A stretch of 64,000 nucleotides of DNA from Haematobia irritans (taxonomy: Eukaryota; Arthropoda; Insecta; Diptera; Muscidae). Under the pieces are notes generated by a model. It worked only from the letters and a program-made list of their open reading frames with translations, ran no database searches and was not told the origin of the DNA. Position 1 is the first letter of the stretch, and each line of letters opens with the position of its first letter. The stretch is taken from the NCBI RefSeq assembly GCF_050003625.1, contig NC_134401.1, positions 69,730,537 to 69,794,536 on the forward strand. The letters are read 5' to 3'. Made by a program: the position numbers and the translations under genes. Shown piece by piece: positions 1 to 10,635 of the stretch.

Positions 1-1
1 A

Positions 2-1300
2 TTTGCCTCATCATGCAGTGTACAAACCGGAGAGCATATCGACAAAGTTGAGGGTTGTGTTTAACGCCTCATGCCCACCTCAAGTGGGTTAAGCTTAAAT
101 GATACTTTGTATCCTGGACCAGTTTTACAAAATGATCTTATGTTATTGATTATTAGTTGGAGATTTTATCGTTACGTATTTAACGGTGACATTGAGAAAA
201 TGTATCGTCAAATTCTTTTGGACGATAAACAAACAAAATTCCAACGAATCGCATTTCGTAGTGATCCTAGATCTGAAGTACAGAATATTTAAATGAGGAC
301 GGTCACTTTTGGTGTAAATTGTGCACCATTTCTGACAATCAGAACTCCATTGCAGCTGGCGTCAGAGATAGAAAAGGAGTTACCTTTGGCAGCAAAAATA
401 TTGAAACACATGTGTATGTCGACGACGCTCTTGCAGGTGCACATGAGGTCTCTTTGGTTATAAAAGCTCGAGATCAACTAATATCCGTTCTAACGTCGAC
501 TGGACTTTCTATGAGGAAATGGACCTCAAATGATGAGCGGATATTACAAGATTTACCAAAGGATCATCTTCTAGCTAAAAATTTTTTGGAGATTGATGAT
601 GAGAGCAAAGCTAAAACGCTATGGATAAGATGGAATGCAAAAGGTGATAACTTTTACTTTTCACTTAATCCAATTCTTCGAAAAGAAAATTTTACAAAAC
701 GAGAGGTTTTGTCCATTATTGCTGCTTTATTCGATCCAGCTGGCTGGTTAGGGTCTGTTATTGTTGTAGCAAATATGTTGATGCAGCAAATCTGGAATGA
801 TAGGACTGGATGGGACGAAAATTTAACCGATTCAAGTAACCTTCGTTGGAATCAGTTCATAAGTTATTATGACAGTTTAAATAAAATTAAATTGGAACGC
901 TGGATAGGGTTTGAGCCATGTTGTAATTTCGAAATTCATGGATTCTCAGATGCATCTGAAAGAGCTTACGGTGCATGTCTGTATGCAAGAGTAGAATCCG
1001 CAAATGGAATAATTCGGACAAATTTATTGTTGGCAAAATCTAGGGTTGCCCCTTTCATTGCCGAGACTAGAGCTATGTGGGGCACTTTTGCTAGCAGAGT
1101 TAATGGGAACTTTAAGGAAGGATTTGAGTTTGGACAATAACGATACAAAATATTTTTGTTTGTGTGATTCTACCATAGTACTTGCTTGGCTTCAAAAACC
1201 ACCTTCCGTTTGGAAGACATATTAGATCTGAGCTTAATCCTGCTGATATTATCAGCAGAGGTATCCGATCTCAGGAAATAATTGGTAATACTTTGTGGTG
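2..1300 (+). pseudogene. BEL/Pao retrotransposon pol remnant: RT, Peptidase_A17 region, RNase H
   Basis: This is the 5'-truncated pol of a BEL/Pao LTR retrotransposon, cut by the window edge. The fingers/palm part of reverse transcriptase is visible near 2-290 (LPHHAV, RVVFNA, LYPGPVLQNDL, FNGDIEKMYRQI). The catalytic YVDD box follows near 415-430 and the Pao-specific FDPAGWL segment near 730. A RNase H start (HGFSDASERAYGACLY) lies near 940-990 and its tail (ELNPADIISRG) near 1235-1260. Lesions include a frameshift at about 70-85, an in-frame TAA at 290-292, a frameshift near 410 and breaks at 1135-1215. The element is not functional. The family call is strong because of the motif order and the downstream integrase and DUF5641-like end. 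Confidence 0.85.
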
Positions 1301-1319
1301 GCATGGACCCCCGTGGATG

Positions 1320-2620
1320 AGGTGCGTATCGAATTATTGGGAAACCCAATCTCAAGGGGAATTTCATACTGAGGAAGAAAATCGCCCTATGAAGTCGTTT
1401 TTCGTTTACATAAAGGATTTTGATGATGTGCTTCTCACATTTTCTTCCTATTATAGAGCGTTAAGAGTCATGGCATATGTATATCGGTTTATTGGACTTC
1501 TAAGGAGAAATGCAACCCCGATCGTATCATCTCGAGTTTCGTTCGCCGAGTTACAAAACGTTAAGAGGAAACTTGTAATTGTTACTCAAAAGGCATATTT
1601 CTCTGAGGAATATTTTCAGTTAGAAAATGGTCGGCCTTTACATAAAAATAGCAATCTACTTAATTTAAATCCCTTCATTGATGAAGATGGTTTAATACGT
1701 ATCGGAGGTAGATTATCCAACGCACATGTCTTGTCCTTTAATGCAAAACATCCAATAATTCTACCATGCAATTGCAAATTTTCACGGCTCTTGATATCTT
1801 TCATTCATGAGATTACGATGCATGGAGGAATTCAATTAATGTTGCGTGTTCTTAGATCAGAATTTTGGATACCTAGGCCTAGAAACATGATCAAATACGT
1901 TATAGGTCATTGCAGGATATGTACCATTTGCGCGAAATCAAGGGAGCATATCATGTCATCCTTACCAATAGCGAGAACAATTTTGGATAGATATTTACAC
2001 GTACAGGAGTTGACTTTGCTGGCCCGTATGATATTAAGAACTATACGGGTAGAGCAAGCTTGATTACAAAAGGATACGTATCTATTTTTATTTGTTTCGC
2101 TACTAATGTGATCCATTTGGAAGCTGTGAGCAGCTTTTGCGAGATTTGTCTCTCGAAGGGATTTGTACTCTGACAATGGTACAAATTTCGTCGGTGCTTC
2201 CACTTTGTCCATTATCAGAGGATGTTTCTTGTATTGATGCGCTGACTTCGGGCCATTTTTTGATTGGTGGTCCTCTTTTATCACCACCAGAACCTCAGAT
2301 CATTGATGCTCCGATTTCTATCGTAAACCGGTGGCAACGTGTAAAGGCGATTAATCAGAATTTATGTGTACGTTGGAAGGAGGAGTATTTGAAGGAAATA
2401 ATTAAAAAAAAATAAATGGAAGACAGAGGAGTTCAATTTGAAAATTAACGATATGGTTGTTGTTCGTGAAGAAAATTTACCCCGTAATGAGTGGAGATTA
2501 GGTCGAATAACCAAGGTTTTTCCTGGAGCAGATGGAAAGGTCAGGGTTGCTGAGATCCGGACATCACAGGGTCAACTAGTGAGACCAATTGTGAAACTTG
2601 TTCTTCTTCCTGATGACTAA
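1320..2620 (+). pseudogene. BEL/Pao integrase and C-terminal DUF5641-like domain (broken)
   Basis: Continuation of the same Pao pol. An H2C2-type integrase zinc region is seen at about 1800-1930 (HEITMHGG ... CRICTICAK). The integrase core begins near 2005 with a VDFAGPYD-like stretch carrying the first catalytic Asp, in a shifted frame. The second Asp motif (SDNGTNF) is near 2170. The core is then internally deleted, and the sequence jumps to the ALTSGHFLIG segment that normally precedes the C-terminal domain. From 2438 an open frame carries the typical end of Pao pol (NEWRLGRITKVFPGADGKVR ... PIVKLVLLP) and stops at 2618-2620. Several frameshifts and the loss of the third catalytic region show this is a dead copy. 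Confidence 0.85.
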
Positions 2621-2676
2621 AACAAAAAAAGCAAAAACCTTATATTAATTTGTTTTCTATTTTTTAATCTAGAATC

Positions 2677-3114
2677 ATGGTTAAAGCAAAGAAATATTAT
2701 CCTGAAAATCGTGGAAACAAACAACGAATTGTATGTCGCGTCTGTTTAAAGGATCATCCTCTTCGGTTTTGTCAGAAGTTCCTGGCCATGGACTACTATG
2801 AACATATGCGAATAGTTTCAATATATAGATATTGTGCTGGGTGTTTGGCTCATGACCACACATGGCGTATTTGTAAAAGCGAGGGAAGATGCAAAAAGTG
2901 TGGGGATATGCACCATACTCTACTCCATAAGCCGGGACCACGTTCGTCTGGCAAGGTTGTAAAGAGTGTGGTTAAAAGGCTAGGACCTCGTTCGTCTAAC
3001 CCTTCCGATGGACCTATTTCGTCCAATACCATCAGTAAAAATGGACCTCGTTCGTCCAAACCTTCAACAAATGGACTTAGATCGTCCACGACCAAACGGC
3101 GCACACAGGGTTAG
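2677..3114 (+). CDS. Zinc-knuckle (gag-like) protein directly downstream of Pao pol
   Basis: An uninterrupted frame of 145 codons starts 57 bp after the end of the Pao pol. Residues 20-90 hold three Cys/His clusters resembling the Pao Gag zinc region: CRVC...H....C, CAGCLAHDHTWRIC and CKKCGDMHHTLLH. The C-terminal half is basic and contains degenerate repeats of a GPRSS motif (KPGPRSS, RLGPRSS, DGPISS, NGPRSS, NGLRSS). Such zinc clusters bind RNA or DNA in Gag proteins. Gag should precede pol, so either this is a second element's gag fragment or a separate post-pol ORF. It is unbroken while its neighbour is not. Expression and function are unknown. A related broken frame sits after the other Pao copy (37312-37554). 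Confidence 0.55.
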   Translation: MVKAKKYYPENRGNKQRIVCRVCLKDHPLRFCQKFLAMDYYEHMRIVSIYRYCAGCLAHDHTWRICKSEGRCKKCGDMHHTLLHKPGPRSSGKVVKSVVKRLGPRSSNPSDGPISSNTISKNGPRSSKPSTNGLRSSTTKRRTQG

Positions 3115-3540
3115 AATAGCCTGTTTTCTTGGATTAATTAAAAAAAAAAAATTAAGTATCGTTAAAATTTTTTGCACACGGTTACAGTATATAAAATTCT
3201 ACATCATTTGTCGTTAAAATAAATGTCACAAGTGGTCTGGTGTTTTTGTAGTGAAACTTCAAAGTCAAACTTCATAGAAATTTTTGTGCAAAAAAGGCTG
3301 AAAAAAGTGAAAACGTTCCCGTTGAAAATAAGTATTGTAAAAGTTAAACATTTTTCAATGGAACCATCAAGTTCAGGTTATTTTGCAAATACGTCGTTAA
3401 CATTTGTGTTATGTGTGGAAGTGATTTAGATGTAGTTATTTATATTGAAAATGCCAAAAAAAAAATAATATTTTTATATTTTAAATGGATATATAGTCAT
3501 GATACTTTTTCTATTTATTTGTGCTTTTCTTTTCCGTATA
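3115..3540. other. AT-rich interval, no gene seen
   Basis: Contains poly(A)-rich runs (3140-3152, 3459-3467) and short chance frames. Part may be the 3' region of the Pao element, but no LTR boundary could be fixed. Confidence 0.4.
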
Positions 3541-3544
3541 ATAA

Positions 3545-3786
3545 CCCTCTAATGCGCAATCCCGCCTTTAGGCGGGCTTCGTTAAATCAGGAAGCTTTTA
3601 GTAAAGCATGTCTTAAGACAAAAAAAAAGTTTAAAATAAAAAGAAAACTTAGTTAAAACTGTTCAAGAGGCTTTGCAGTATATACTGAATTTTACCGTAT
3701 ACATTTTTCTTGTTTCGATTTCTTGCTTTTGTGTCGCAAACCTTGAATATTTAATCAGCTGGTAAAAAAATTTATGCATTAGAGGG
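3545..3786. mobile_element. piggyBac-like MITE, 242 bp
   Basis: The ends are 11-bp perfect inverted repeats, CCCTCTAATGC at 3545 and GCATTAGAGGG at 3776-3786. The right end is followed by TTAA (3787-3790). The left flank is ATAA, one mismatch from TTAA. CCC ends next to a TTAA target are the piggyBac pattern. A small palindrome (CCCGCCTTTAGGCGGG, 3560-3575) lies just inside the left end. No transposase fits within the element. Confidence 0.65.
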
Positions 3787-3886
3787 TTAATGTTGCTATT
3801 TTTGTTTCTTTTACTAACATTCTTTGTTACAATAATGTTTTGTTTTTGTTTATTTTAATAATAATCTTTGTTTTGACAAATAGTGA

Positions 3887-4012
3887 TTGCCAGAGGAGGC
3901 AATTGATTTAATTGTACCTGCAGCTCCGAAAAATAACTATTTCAGTGATGTTGAAGTTGCTGATGCTGCGGATGATGATGATAATTATAATGATGATGAT
4001 GCGGATGATTAA
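3887..4012 (+). pseudogene. Short acidic open frame, possible transposase N-terminus
   Basis: An open frame without ATG runs from after a TGA to a TAA. It encodes an acidic stretch (EEAIDLIVPAAP ... SDVEVADAADDDDNYNDDD) just after an AG that could be a splice acceptor. Acidic N-termini of this flavour occur in piggyBac-type transposases, and a piggyBac-like end lies 100 bp upstream, but nothing further of a transposase follows. It may simply be a GAT-repeat tract read in frame. Confidence 0.2.
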
Positions 4013-4365
4013 CATTAAGATGTATAAAATGCAATGTTTAAGTTCTCATACTGTACTCCTTGCACTACATACCTACACTGATATTTGGGATTACTTAATA
4101 AAATTATACTCAAATATACTTAGAAAACATTTTTTTAACTTATTTTAATGGTATTAACTGAAAAATAAAGAAAAATTATCCGAACATAGCTTCCCTGATT
4201 TGATCCAAGAAAACATGCTACTCTAACCCACTGTGCGGCGTCGGCAAAAAGTTTTCGTTATCGCCAAAAGAGCAAAGCTTGTCGAGAGATGTCGTCCTAT
4301 ACACTTCTGATGAAAAAATTAAAAATCGTTCACAACATCGAAGATGTGAGGATCTGATTCCGTCC

Positions 4366-4405
4366 TAACAGGTTGGCTGATAAGTCATAGATGGCGTCGC
4401 TAGTA
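4366..4405 (+). mobile_element. Forty-base scrap of mariner 5' end
   Basis: After TA (4366-4367) comes ACAGGTTGGCTGATAAGTC, the mariner terminal repeat seen at 15028 and 40978. The next bases match its 5' UTR (ATAGATGGCGTCGCTAGTA), with an internal deletion of about 15 bases and nothing beyond. It lies directly before a Pao protease frame. Confidence 0.75.
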
Positions 4406-4877
4406 ACTTATAGCATACAGGAATTGGTTATGCTTCGACCCACCGCGGTTGTAAAAATAGTTTGTGGAGATCGTTACATCCAGGAAAGAGCCATTATAGA
4501 TCCATCATCTGAAAAAACAATAATAGCGGAGTCACTAGTTCGAAAAATGGGCCAGAAAGTTATGAGGATCGGAAATCAACAGAAATGCCTCTTGCAGCTT
4601 AGAGGATGTTATGGAATGAGCAATACGGTTGAGGCATATGCGGAGATTCGTCACAGGTTCGACATTTTAACTCCGAAAAAGTCAGTTGACATCCGAATTG
4701 ATGATGAGCATACTGGGCTACAGCTGGCGGATCCATTGTTTTATGAATCTGGTCATGTACATTTATCGTTGGGGGTGATATATATGCCAAGATAATGCGG
4801 AATGGGATTAGTGGAGGCGCATTTGGTAAGCCACTTGCGCAACTTACAATTTTTGGCTATATAATTTCTGGAACCTG
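4391..4877 (+). pseudogene. BEL/Pao aspartic protease region (DUF1758-like)
   Basis: From about codon 12 the frame looks like the Pao retropepsin segment: RPTAVVKI, AIIDPSSEKTIIAESLV with a putative catalytic Asp, and ADPLFYESGHVHLSLG. A frameshift near 4770 is needed to continue into DIYAKIMRNG ... LAQLTIFGYIISG, ending at 4877. The first ATG of the longest frame (4391) belongs to the mariner scrap in front, so the apparent start is an artefact of that insertion. This is a broken fragment, separate from the pol at 2-2620, which lies upstream and lacks this domain. Confidence 0.7.
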
Positions 4878-4879
4878 AT

Positions 4880-6233
4880 CTCCTTAATTCAAACAGTAAG
4901 AACGTTTACAATTATTTTGCTTTAACCATGATGAATGCCAGTTCTACATTCGTTTCTACTTGCAGTCTGATTTATGGCGTATTGAGAGACTGAATCATTT
5001 CTTTATCTATAATTTGTCAATTGAATTTGCATCGTAGGATTTATTACTTGATTATAAATAATTTGGATTTTGCAGAATACTGCAAGGGGGTCGGACGAAG
5101 AAATTGCTCTCTCAAGTCATTTTCGAGATGATCATTTTCCGATATGGCCACTTTGCTTCAAGCTTGGGATATTTTCCATTAGTTTAAGTATCTACTCGTT
5201 CTTATTTTTTGATTTGTATGCATTTATGGCTTAAGTGTTAGTTCGTAAGAATCTCTTCCTTGTTGAAGTTGTGTGTGAACTTCTAACAAAAAAGTCTATT
5301 AAAATTTTGAAATTGATCATTGAAGTTTTTGCATTTCAATAAGAAATTTCGTGAATTATTGTACGCAAAATCGATTTACTTCTTTGTGCTTTATTTAGTT
5401 CTTTTGGAAATCGGTATTTTTGGTATTTTGACGTTTTTCTTCTTTGTGAGCTTCAGTAGTGCTCCACCGGTGTTCAAAGAAAAAAAACCAAACAAAATTT
5501 TGAGTAAATGAACAAATGTCTTTAGTGACATATGAAGTTCACCATTGAAGTATTTGTAGTAAAATTTACAAATTTAAAGAAATAATGAACTATTTTGTGA
5601 GAAATAGGAATTTAAAAATCTTTATGCTTAATTTGTGTACAATTTTTTCCCGTTTTTTAGTTCATTTAATTAACATACACAAAAAATTCTTAGAGTAAAT
5701 GAAACTTTCTTCAAACATAATAATTCTATGAACTAATATAAAGTTAAATTGGCTTTAGTGAAATAGAGAGTTCACTTTTTTTGAGTCGTCTACTACCAGA
5801 ATACAATTGACACCATTTGTTAAATGTTAAATAGCTAACATTTGGGTACCTTAACAGTACGATTGGCAATGAAAACCAATATGATTTATGCATTTGTTAA
5901 AACAACTAATTGATTTTGTATGACAACCAATGCTTCTAAAATTAAAGAAGCCATACGTTGAATTCATTTTACATTTTATTTAATATTATTATCTATTAAT
6001 ATTAAAAAAATAAAAACATGGGAATCTGTAGAACCAAACACCACGACACAAAAAAAAAATGTAAACGTCTGCCTTTAATGAAAACGATGACTCCATGAAA
6101 TAGCTAGAACCATGTGCAACATTTTCAGGCACAGGGAGGTACGTTTCAAACTAAATCAATTAATTTGTTAATCAATTTGGAAAAAAATTTCAATTACAAT
6201 CGTGATTGAAAATTTTTCCGTTCCCAATTAAGC
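4880..6233. other. AT-rich interval, no gene seen
   Basis: Only short chance frames occur (for example 5320-5511, hydrophobic, with no recognised family). Sequence at 5790-5960 with repeated ACCAAT/AACCAAT words looks repeat-derived but could not be assigned. Confidence 0.4.
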
Positions 6234-6539
6234 ATGTACACCCTCAAAAAAATCGCTTCTCTAACATATGTTCCGAACATATTTTGCAGGAAGCACATAT
6301 ATTATTGGATACTGCCGAAACATTAATATGTTTGTTTTATGTGAACATATTATATGTTTGGAAGCATTTTGGGCCCAAAAATATTATATGCTTGGAAGAA
6401 ATTTCCCCAAAGAAGATTGTGCTCATTCCCTCACATAATTTTCACTTCCACGAAATTTTTTAGTTCTTGGCCCCGTTTTCTGTAATACAAATAATGTTGA
6501 AGAAATGATTCAACTTTATAAATTTTTTAAATTTTGCCT

Positions 6540-6606
6540 TTCGCCTGAACGGAGAATACAGTTTGTAAGCCAACACACTATCCACTGGGCTACATAGCTG
6601 TTATAG
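6540..6606 (-). other. Second tRNA-like module, opposite strand, left foldback arm
   Basis: Read on the minus strand there is a good A box (TAGCCCAGTGG) followed by a GGCTTACAAACTG anticodon-like loop and a weak B-box area (CCGTTCAGGCG). The same module is at about 10155-10225 on the plus strand in the other arm. Confidence 0.35.
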
Positions 6607-6712
6607 TCACCAGTAGACAATTATCGTTATAAGTTACATTTATATAGCATAGTTTGCAGCGCCCACGAACCCATGCAAACATAACATTATTTAACGGGAA
6701 CATACATTTGTT

Positions 6713-6785
6713 GGCAACGTGGAGCAGTGGTTAGCATGTCTGCCTTGCATGCAAAGGGTCGTGGGTTAAATGTTTCTCCGACCGA
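6713..6785 (+). other. tRNA-like module in left foldback arm
   Basis: The sequence has an A-box-like TGGAGCAGTGGTTAGC, an anticodon-loop-like CTTGCAT (TGC, alanine-like) and a degraded B box (GGGTTAAATG). It closely resembles the head of the tRNA-derived SINE at 21747. It is not a functional tRNA because the acceptor and T arms do not pair properly. Confidence 0.5.
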
Positions 6786-7193
6786 ACACAATTTTTTTTA
6801 ATTTACACATTTATATTTATACTATATTAAATTTTTATAATGAAACTTCGAAATGTGGGTTATTAAAGATTTACAGTCAGTAAAAGTGCTTGATATAAAC
6901 GAAATTGACTGAGCTTTTGGATATAATATTATTTTTTTTTTTATTGCAAAAATAACAATTTTGTAACAAAAGACTGTGTTTGGTATAAAAGTTTGAAATT
7001 TTGGAAGGAATTCAAACACTCTAACAAAAGAAGAACGTGGAGTCGAGTAAAAACATACAAAAATAATTTTATAATATACACATAAATTTATTTAGGCGTG
7101 AACAGTTTTTTTACTAGCATTTAACACCATTTTAAATGCATTTAAACTTTATTATTTAACTTGTCGTGCTTTGTACTTAATTTCATTTTTATA

Positions 7194-8222
7194 CCCTTCA
7201 CCACTACTGTGGTACAGGGTATAATAAGTTTGTGCATTTGTATGTATCGCCAGGAAGGAGTAATCATAGACCGACCATTTAGTATACGGATCGGCTTAGA
7301 ATTAAATTCTGAGTCGATTTAGCGATGTCCGTCTGTCCGTCTGTCTGTCTGTTGGTGTATTTTTGTGTGCAAAATACAGCTCGCAGTTTTAGTCCGATTG
7401 TCCTAAAATTTGGTATAGGGTCCTGTTTCGGCTCAAAGACGATCCCTATTGATTTTGGAAAAAATCGGTTCAGATTTAGATATAGCTGCCATATATATTT
7501 TTCACCGATCTGGTCATAATTGGCGTGTATATCAACCGATCTTCCTCAAATTCCGTACATCCGAATATTTTATGAGTTTCGAAAAACTTGCAAAATATCG
7601 GTTCAGATTTAGATATATCTCCCATATATAGCTTTCGCCCGATTTACACTCACAGAGGCCAATTTTTAACTCGGATTTAGTTGAAATTTTGTACAGAGAG
7701 TAGAATTAGCATTGTTGCTATGCGTGCTAAATTTGGTTGAAATCGGTTCAGAATTATATATAGCTCCCATATATATGTTTTTCTGATTTCGACAAAATTG
7801 GTCAAAATACCAACATTTTCCTTGTAAATTTTGCCTCTGCTTAGTCGAAAAGTTGTAAAAATGACTCTAATTTTCCTAAACTTCTAATACATATATATCG
7901 AGCGATAAATCATAAATAAACTTTTGCGAAGTTTCCTTAATATTGCTTCAGATTTAAATGTTTCCCATATTTTTTTACTACCATTGTGTTCCAACCTAGT
8001 GGATTAGCCGACTTAAATTTTGAGTCTATAGATTTTGTAGAAGTCTATCAAATTCTGTCCAGATCGAGTGATATTTAAATGTATGTATTTGGGACCAAGC
8101 TTTATATATAGCCCCCAACACATTTGACGGATATAATATGGTATCGAAAATTTAGATCTACAAAGTGGTGCAGGGTATAATATAGTCGGCCCCGCCCGAC
8201 TTTAGACTTTCCTTACTTGTTT
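7194..8222 (+). repeat. (GTCY)n-bearing dispersed repeat (mini-me/INE-like)
   Basis: Begins with TTTATACCC and GGTACAGGGTATAATAAG, carries a GTCCGTCTGTCCGTCTGTCTG tract at 7328-7352, and repeats GGTTCAGATTTAGATATA blocks. It ends with GTCGGCCCCGCCCGAC and ACTTTCCTTACTTG. Another copy lies in inverse orientation at 54486-55466, and fragments occur at 17207, 21300, 59150 and 60454. The (GTCY)n tract recalls the mini-me class of dipteran repeats; the name is a resemblance, not a confirmed match. Confidence 0.65.
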
Positions 8223-8228
8223 TTTCCT

Positions 8229-8459
8229 AAAATTGTGTTCCACCCTAGTGCATTAGCCAACTTAAATTTTGAGTCCATAGATTTTGTAAAAGTCTATCAA
8301 ATTCTGTCCAAATCGAGTGATATTTAAATGTATGTATTTGGGACAAACCTTCATATATAGCACCAAACATATTTGACGGATCGAAAATTTAGATCTACAA
8401 AGTGGTGCAGGGTATAATATAGTCGGCCCCGCCCGACTTTAGACTTTCCTTAATTGTTA
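8229..8459 (+). repeat. Tandem second copy of the repeat's 3' 235 bp
   Basis: Closely repeats 7985-8222, including the phrases GGTGCAGGGTATAATATAG and GTCGGCCCCGCCCGAC, with scattered substitutions and a deletion of about 12 bp. It is a local tandem duplication of the element end. Confidence 0.75.
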
Positions 8460-8612
8460 CCTTTAAGGCCGGTATTAACTCGCTAGTTTTTCGCATTTTT
8501 TGGTTTTGTATGGAGTTTCAACGCGTAAACCGAACAGATTTCCCTGCAAAATCCCATACAAAACCAAAAAAATGCGAAAAACTAGCGAGTTAATACCGGC
8601 CTTAAAGGTAAC
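8455..8612. mobile_element. MITE with about 60-bp terminal inverted repeats at TTAA
   Basis: A near-perfect palindrome runs from TTGTTACCTTTAAGGCCGG to CCGGCCTTAAAGGTAACAA, with arms through GCTAGTTTTTCGCATTTTTT. TTAA occurs at 8463-8466 and 8602-8605, suggesting a TTAA target. The termini resemble those of the MITE at 52820-53048 (GG..GGTATTAA...TCG). It has no coding capacity. Confidence 0.7.
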
Positions 8613-8887
8613 AAGTAACAAGTTTTTTTTCCATTTGTGGTACTTTGTTTTTTTTTTCGAGTTGAAATTTGACGTTTATAGAATGGCGCCATTTGCAATG
8701 TGAATTAATAAGTAATTTATTTATTAAAACTATTTGTGTGGGTTTATAACGCAAACACGGATCATAGTTTTGTTCCGAAAATATACAAAGGATCAAAGGA
8801 GTAGCAAACCAATTGCCCAAGGAAAAATAAAATATTAATTTTGTAAAGCAAGCAGCAACCACATACACAGACACACACATATGTATA

Positions 8888-9446
8888 ACAGGTTGGCTGA
8901 TAAGTCCCGGTCTGACACATAGATGGCGTCGCTAGTATTAAATGCATATTATTTTTATATAGTACCAACCTTCATGTGATTCATGTCCAAATTTGACGTC
9001 TTTAAGTCAATTAGTTTGTGAAATAGAGAGTCTTTTGTGAAGCAACTTTTTTTATTGTGAAAAAAATTTAAAAAAAGGGAATTTCGTGTTTTGATAAAAT
9101 ACTGTTTTCTGAAGGGAAAAAAATACGATGGAAGCAAAAACTTGGCTTGATAATGAGTTTCCGGACTCTGCCCCAGGGAAATCAACAATAATTGATTGGT
9201 ATGCAAAATTCAAGCGTGGTGAAATGAGCACGGAGGACGGTGAACGCAGTGGACGCCCGAAAGAGGTGGTTACCGACGAAAACATCAAAAAAATCCACAA
9301 AATGATTTTGAATGACCGTAAAATTAAGTTGATCGAGATATCAGAGGCCTTAAAGATATCAAAGGAACGTGTTGGTCATATCATTCATCAATATTTGGAT
9401 ATGCGGAAGCTCTGTGCAAAATGGGTGCAGCGCGAGCTCACATTTT
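8888..9446 (+). mobile_element. Mariner (irritans-type), 3'-truncated
   Basis: The terminal repeat ACAGGTTGGCTGATAAGTC follows TA at 8886-8887. The transposase frame is readable from 9128: helix-turn-helix region EAKTWLDNEFPDSAPGKS, then SGRPKEVVTDENI, and up to the WV(P/Q)REL linker motif at about 9420-9440. The copy stops abruptly at 9446 where a MITE begins, so the whole DDD catalytic domain is missing. The usual start codon is also lost (AATTTAAAAAAAG replaces it). Confidence 0.9.
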
Positions 9447-9575
9447 CGCTAGTTTTTCGCATGTTTTGGTTTTGTATGGGATTTCGCAGGGAAATCTGTT
9501 CGGTTTTCGCGTTGAAACTCCATACAAAACCAAAAAATGCGAAAAACTAGCGAGTTAATACCGGCCTTAAAGGTA
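9447..9575. mobile_element. Inverted, truncated copy of the 8455 MITE
   Basis: Reverse-complement match to the element at 8455-8612. One end (GGCCGGTATTAACTC) is missing where it abuts the broken mariner; the other end (GAGTTAATACCGGCC) is present. Confidence 0.75.
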
Positions 9576-9959
9576 AAAATGAAATTAAGTACAAAGCACG
9601 ATAAGTTTTAAATGCATTTAAAATGGTGTTAAAAGCTAGTAAAAAAACTGTTCACGCCTAAATAAATTTATGTGTATATTATAAAATTATTTATGTATGT
9701 TTTTACTCGACTCCACGTTCTTCTTTCGTTAGAGTTTTTTAATTCCTTCCAAAATTTCAAACTTTTATACCAAACACAGTTTTTTGTTACAAAATTGTTA
9801 TTTTTGCAATAAAAAAATAATATTATATCCAAAAGCTCAGTCCATTTCGTTTATATCAAGCACTTTTACTGACTGTAAATCTTTAATTACCCACATTTCG
9901 AAGTTTCATTATAAAAATTTTATATAGTATAAATATAAATGTGTAAATGAAAAAAATTG

Positions 9960-10035
9960 TGTTCGGTCGGAGAAACATTTAACCCACGACCCTTTGCATG
10001 CAAGGCAGACATGCTAACCACTGCTCCACGTTGCC
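9960..10035 (-). other. tRNA-like module in right foldback arm
   Basis: Minus-strand counterpart of the module at 6713-6785, almost identical (GTTGGCAACGTGGAGCAGTGG, CTTGCATGCAAAGG, CGTGGGTTAAATG). Confidence 0.5.
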
Positions 10036-10323
10036 AACAAATGTATGTTTCTGTTAAATAATGTTATGTTTGCATGGGTTCGTGGGCGCTGCAAACTATA
10101 CTATATAAATGTAACTTATAACGATAAATATCTACTGGTGACTATAACAGCTATATAGCCCAGTGGATAGTGTGTTGGCTTACAAACTGTATTCTCCGTT
10201 CAGGCGAAAGGCAAAATTTAAAAAATTTATAAAGTTGAATAATTTCTTCAACATTATTTGTATTACAGAAAACGGCGCCAAGAACTAAAAAATTTCGTGG
10301 AAGTGAAAATTATGTGAGGGAAT

Positions 10324-10635
10324 GTGAGGGAAAGGAGTCACTGTAAAACATGATTTTTTTTAATTTGCCCTTTTTGCGTCTACATTTTTTTAACCACTTA
10401 ACTTATTGCAGATCCAATTATACACGATTGTTAGTCATCTCAATACCTTTCATTTAAGTATCAGCAATGATATAATCGTACATTTCTAACTAGAGATATA
10501 ATTTGTTTAGTGAAAAAAATCTGTTCCATAAGAAAACAAATTTTAAATTCCTTTTCGACTTCAGCAGATCAAAATTCATAAGAAAAGTCACATCTCATCA
10601 AATGTAGATGAAAAAAAATTATTTTGTAAACTGGT
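10324..10635. other. Unassigned DNA interrupting the right foldback arm
   Basis: Arm similarity is lost after the duplicated GTGAGGGAAxG motif near 10323. AT-rich, with no frame or repeat recognised. Confidence 0.35.

Noticed and set aside
3912..4148. Met-rich 78-codon frame
   Set aside because: Produced by a GAT/ATG microsatellite read in the wrong frame.
7325..7360. CRISPR-like or minisatellite array
   Set aside because: A simple (GTCY)n tract inside a dispersed repeat; no spacers.
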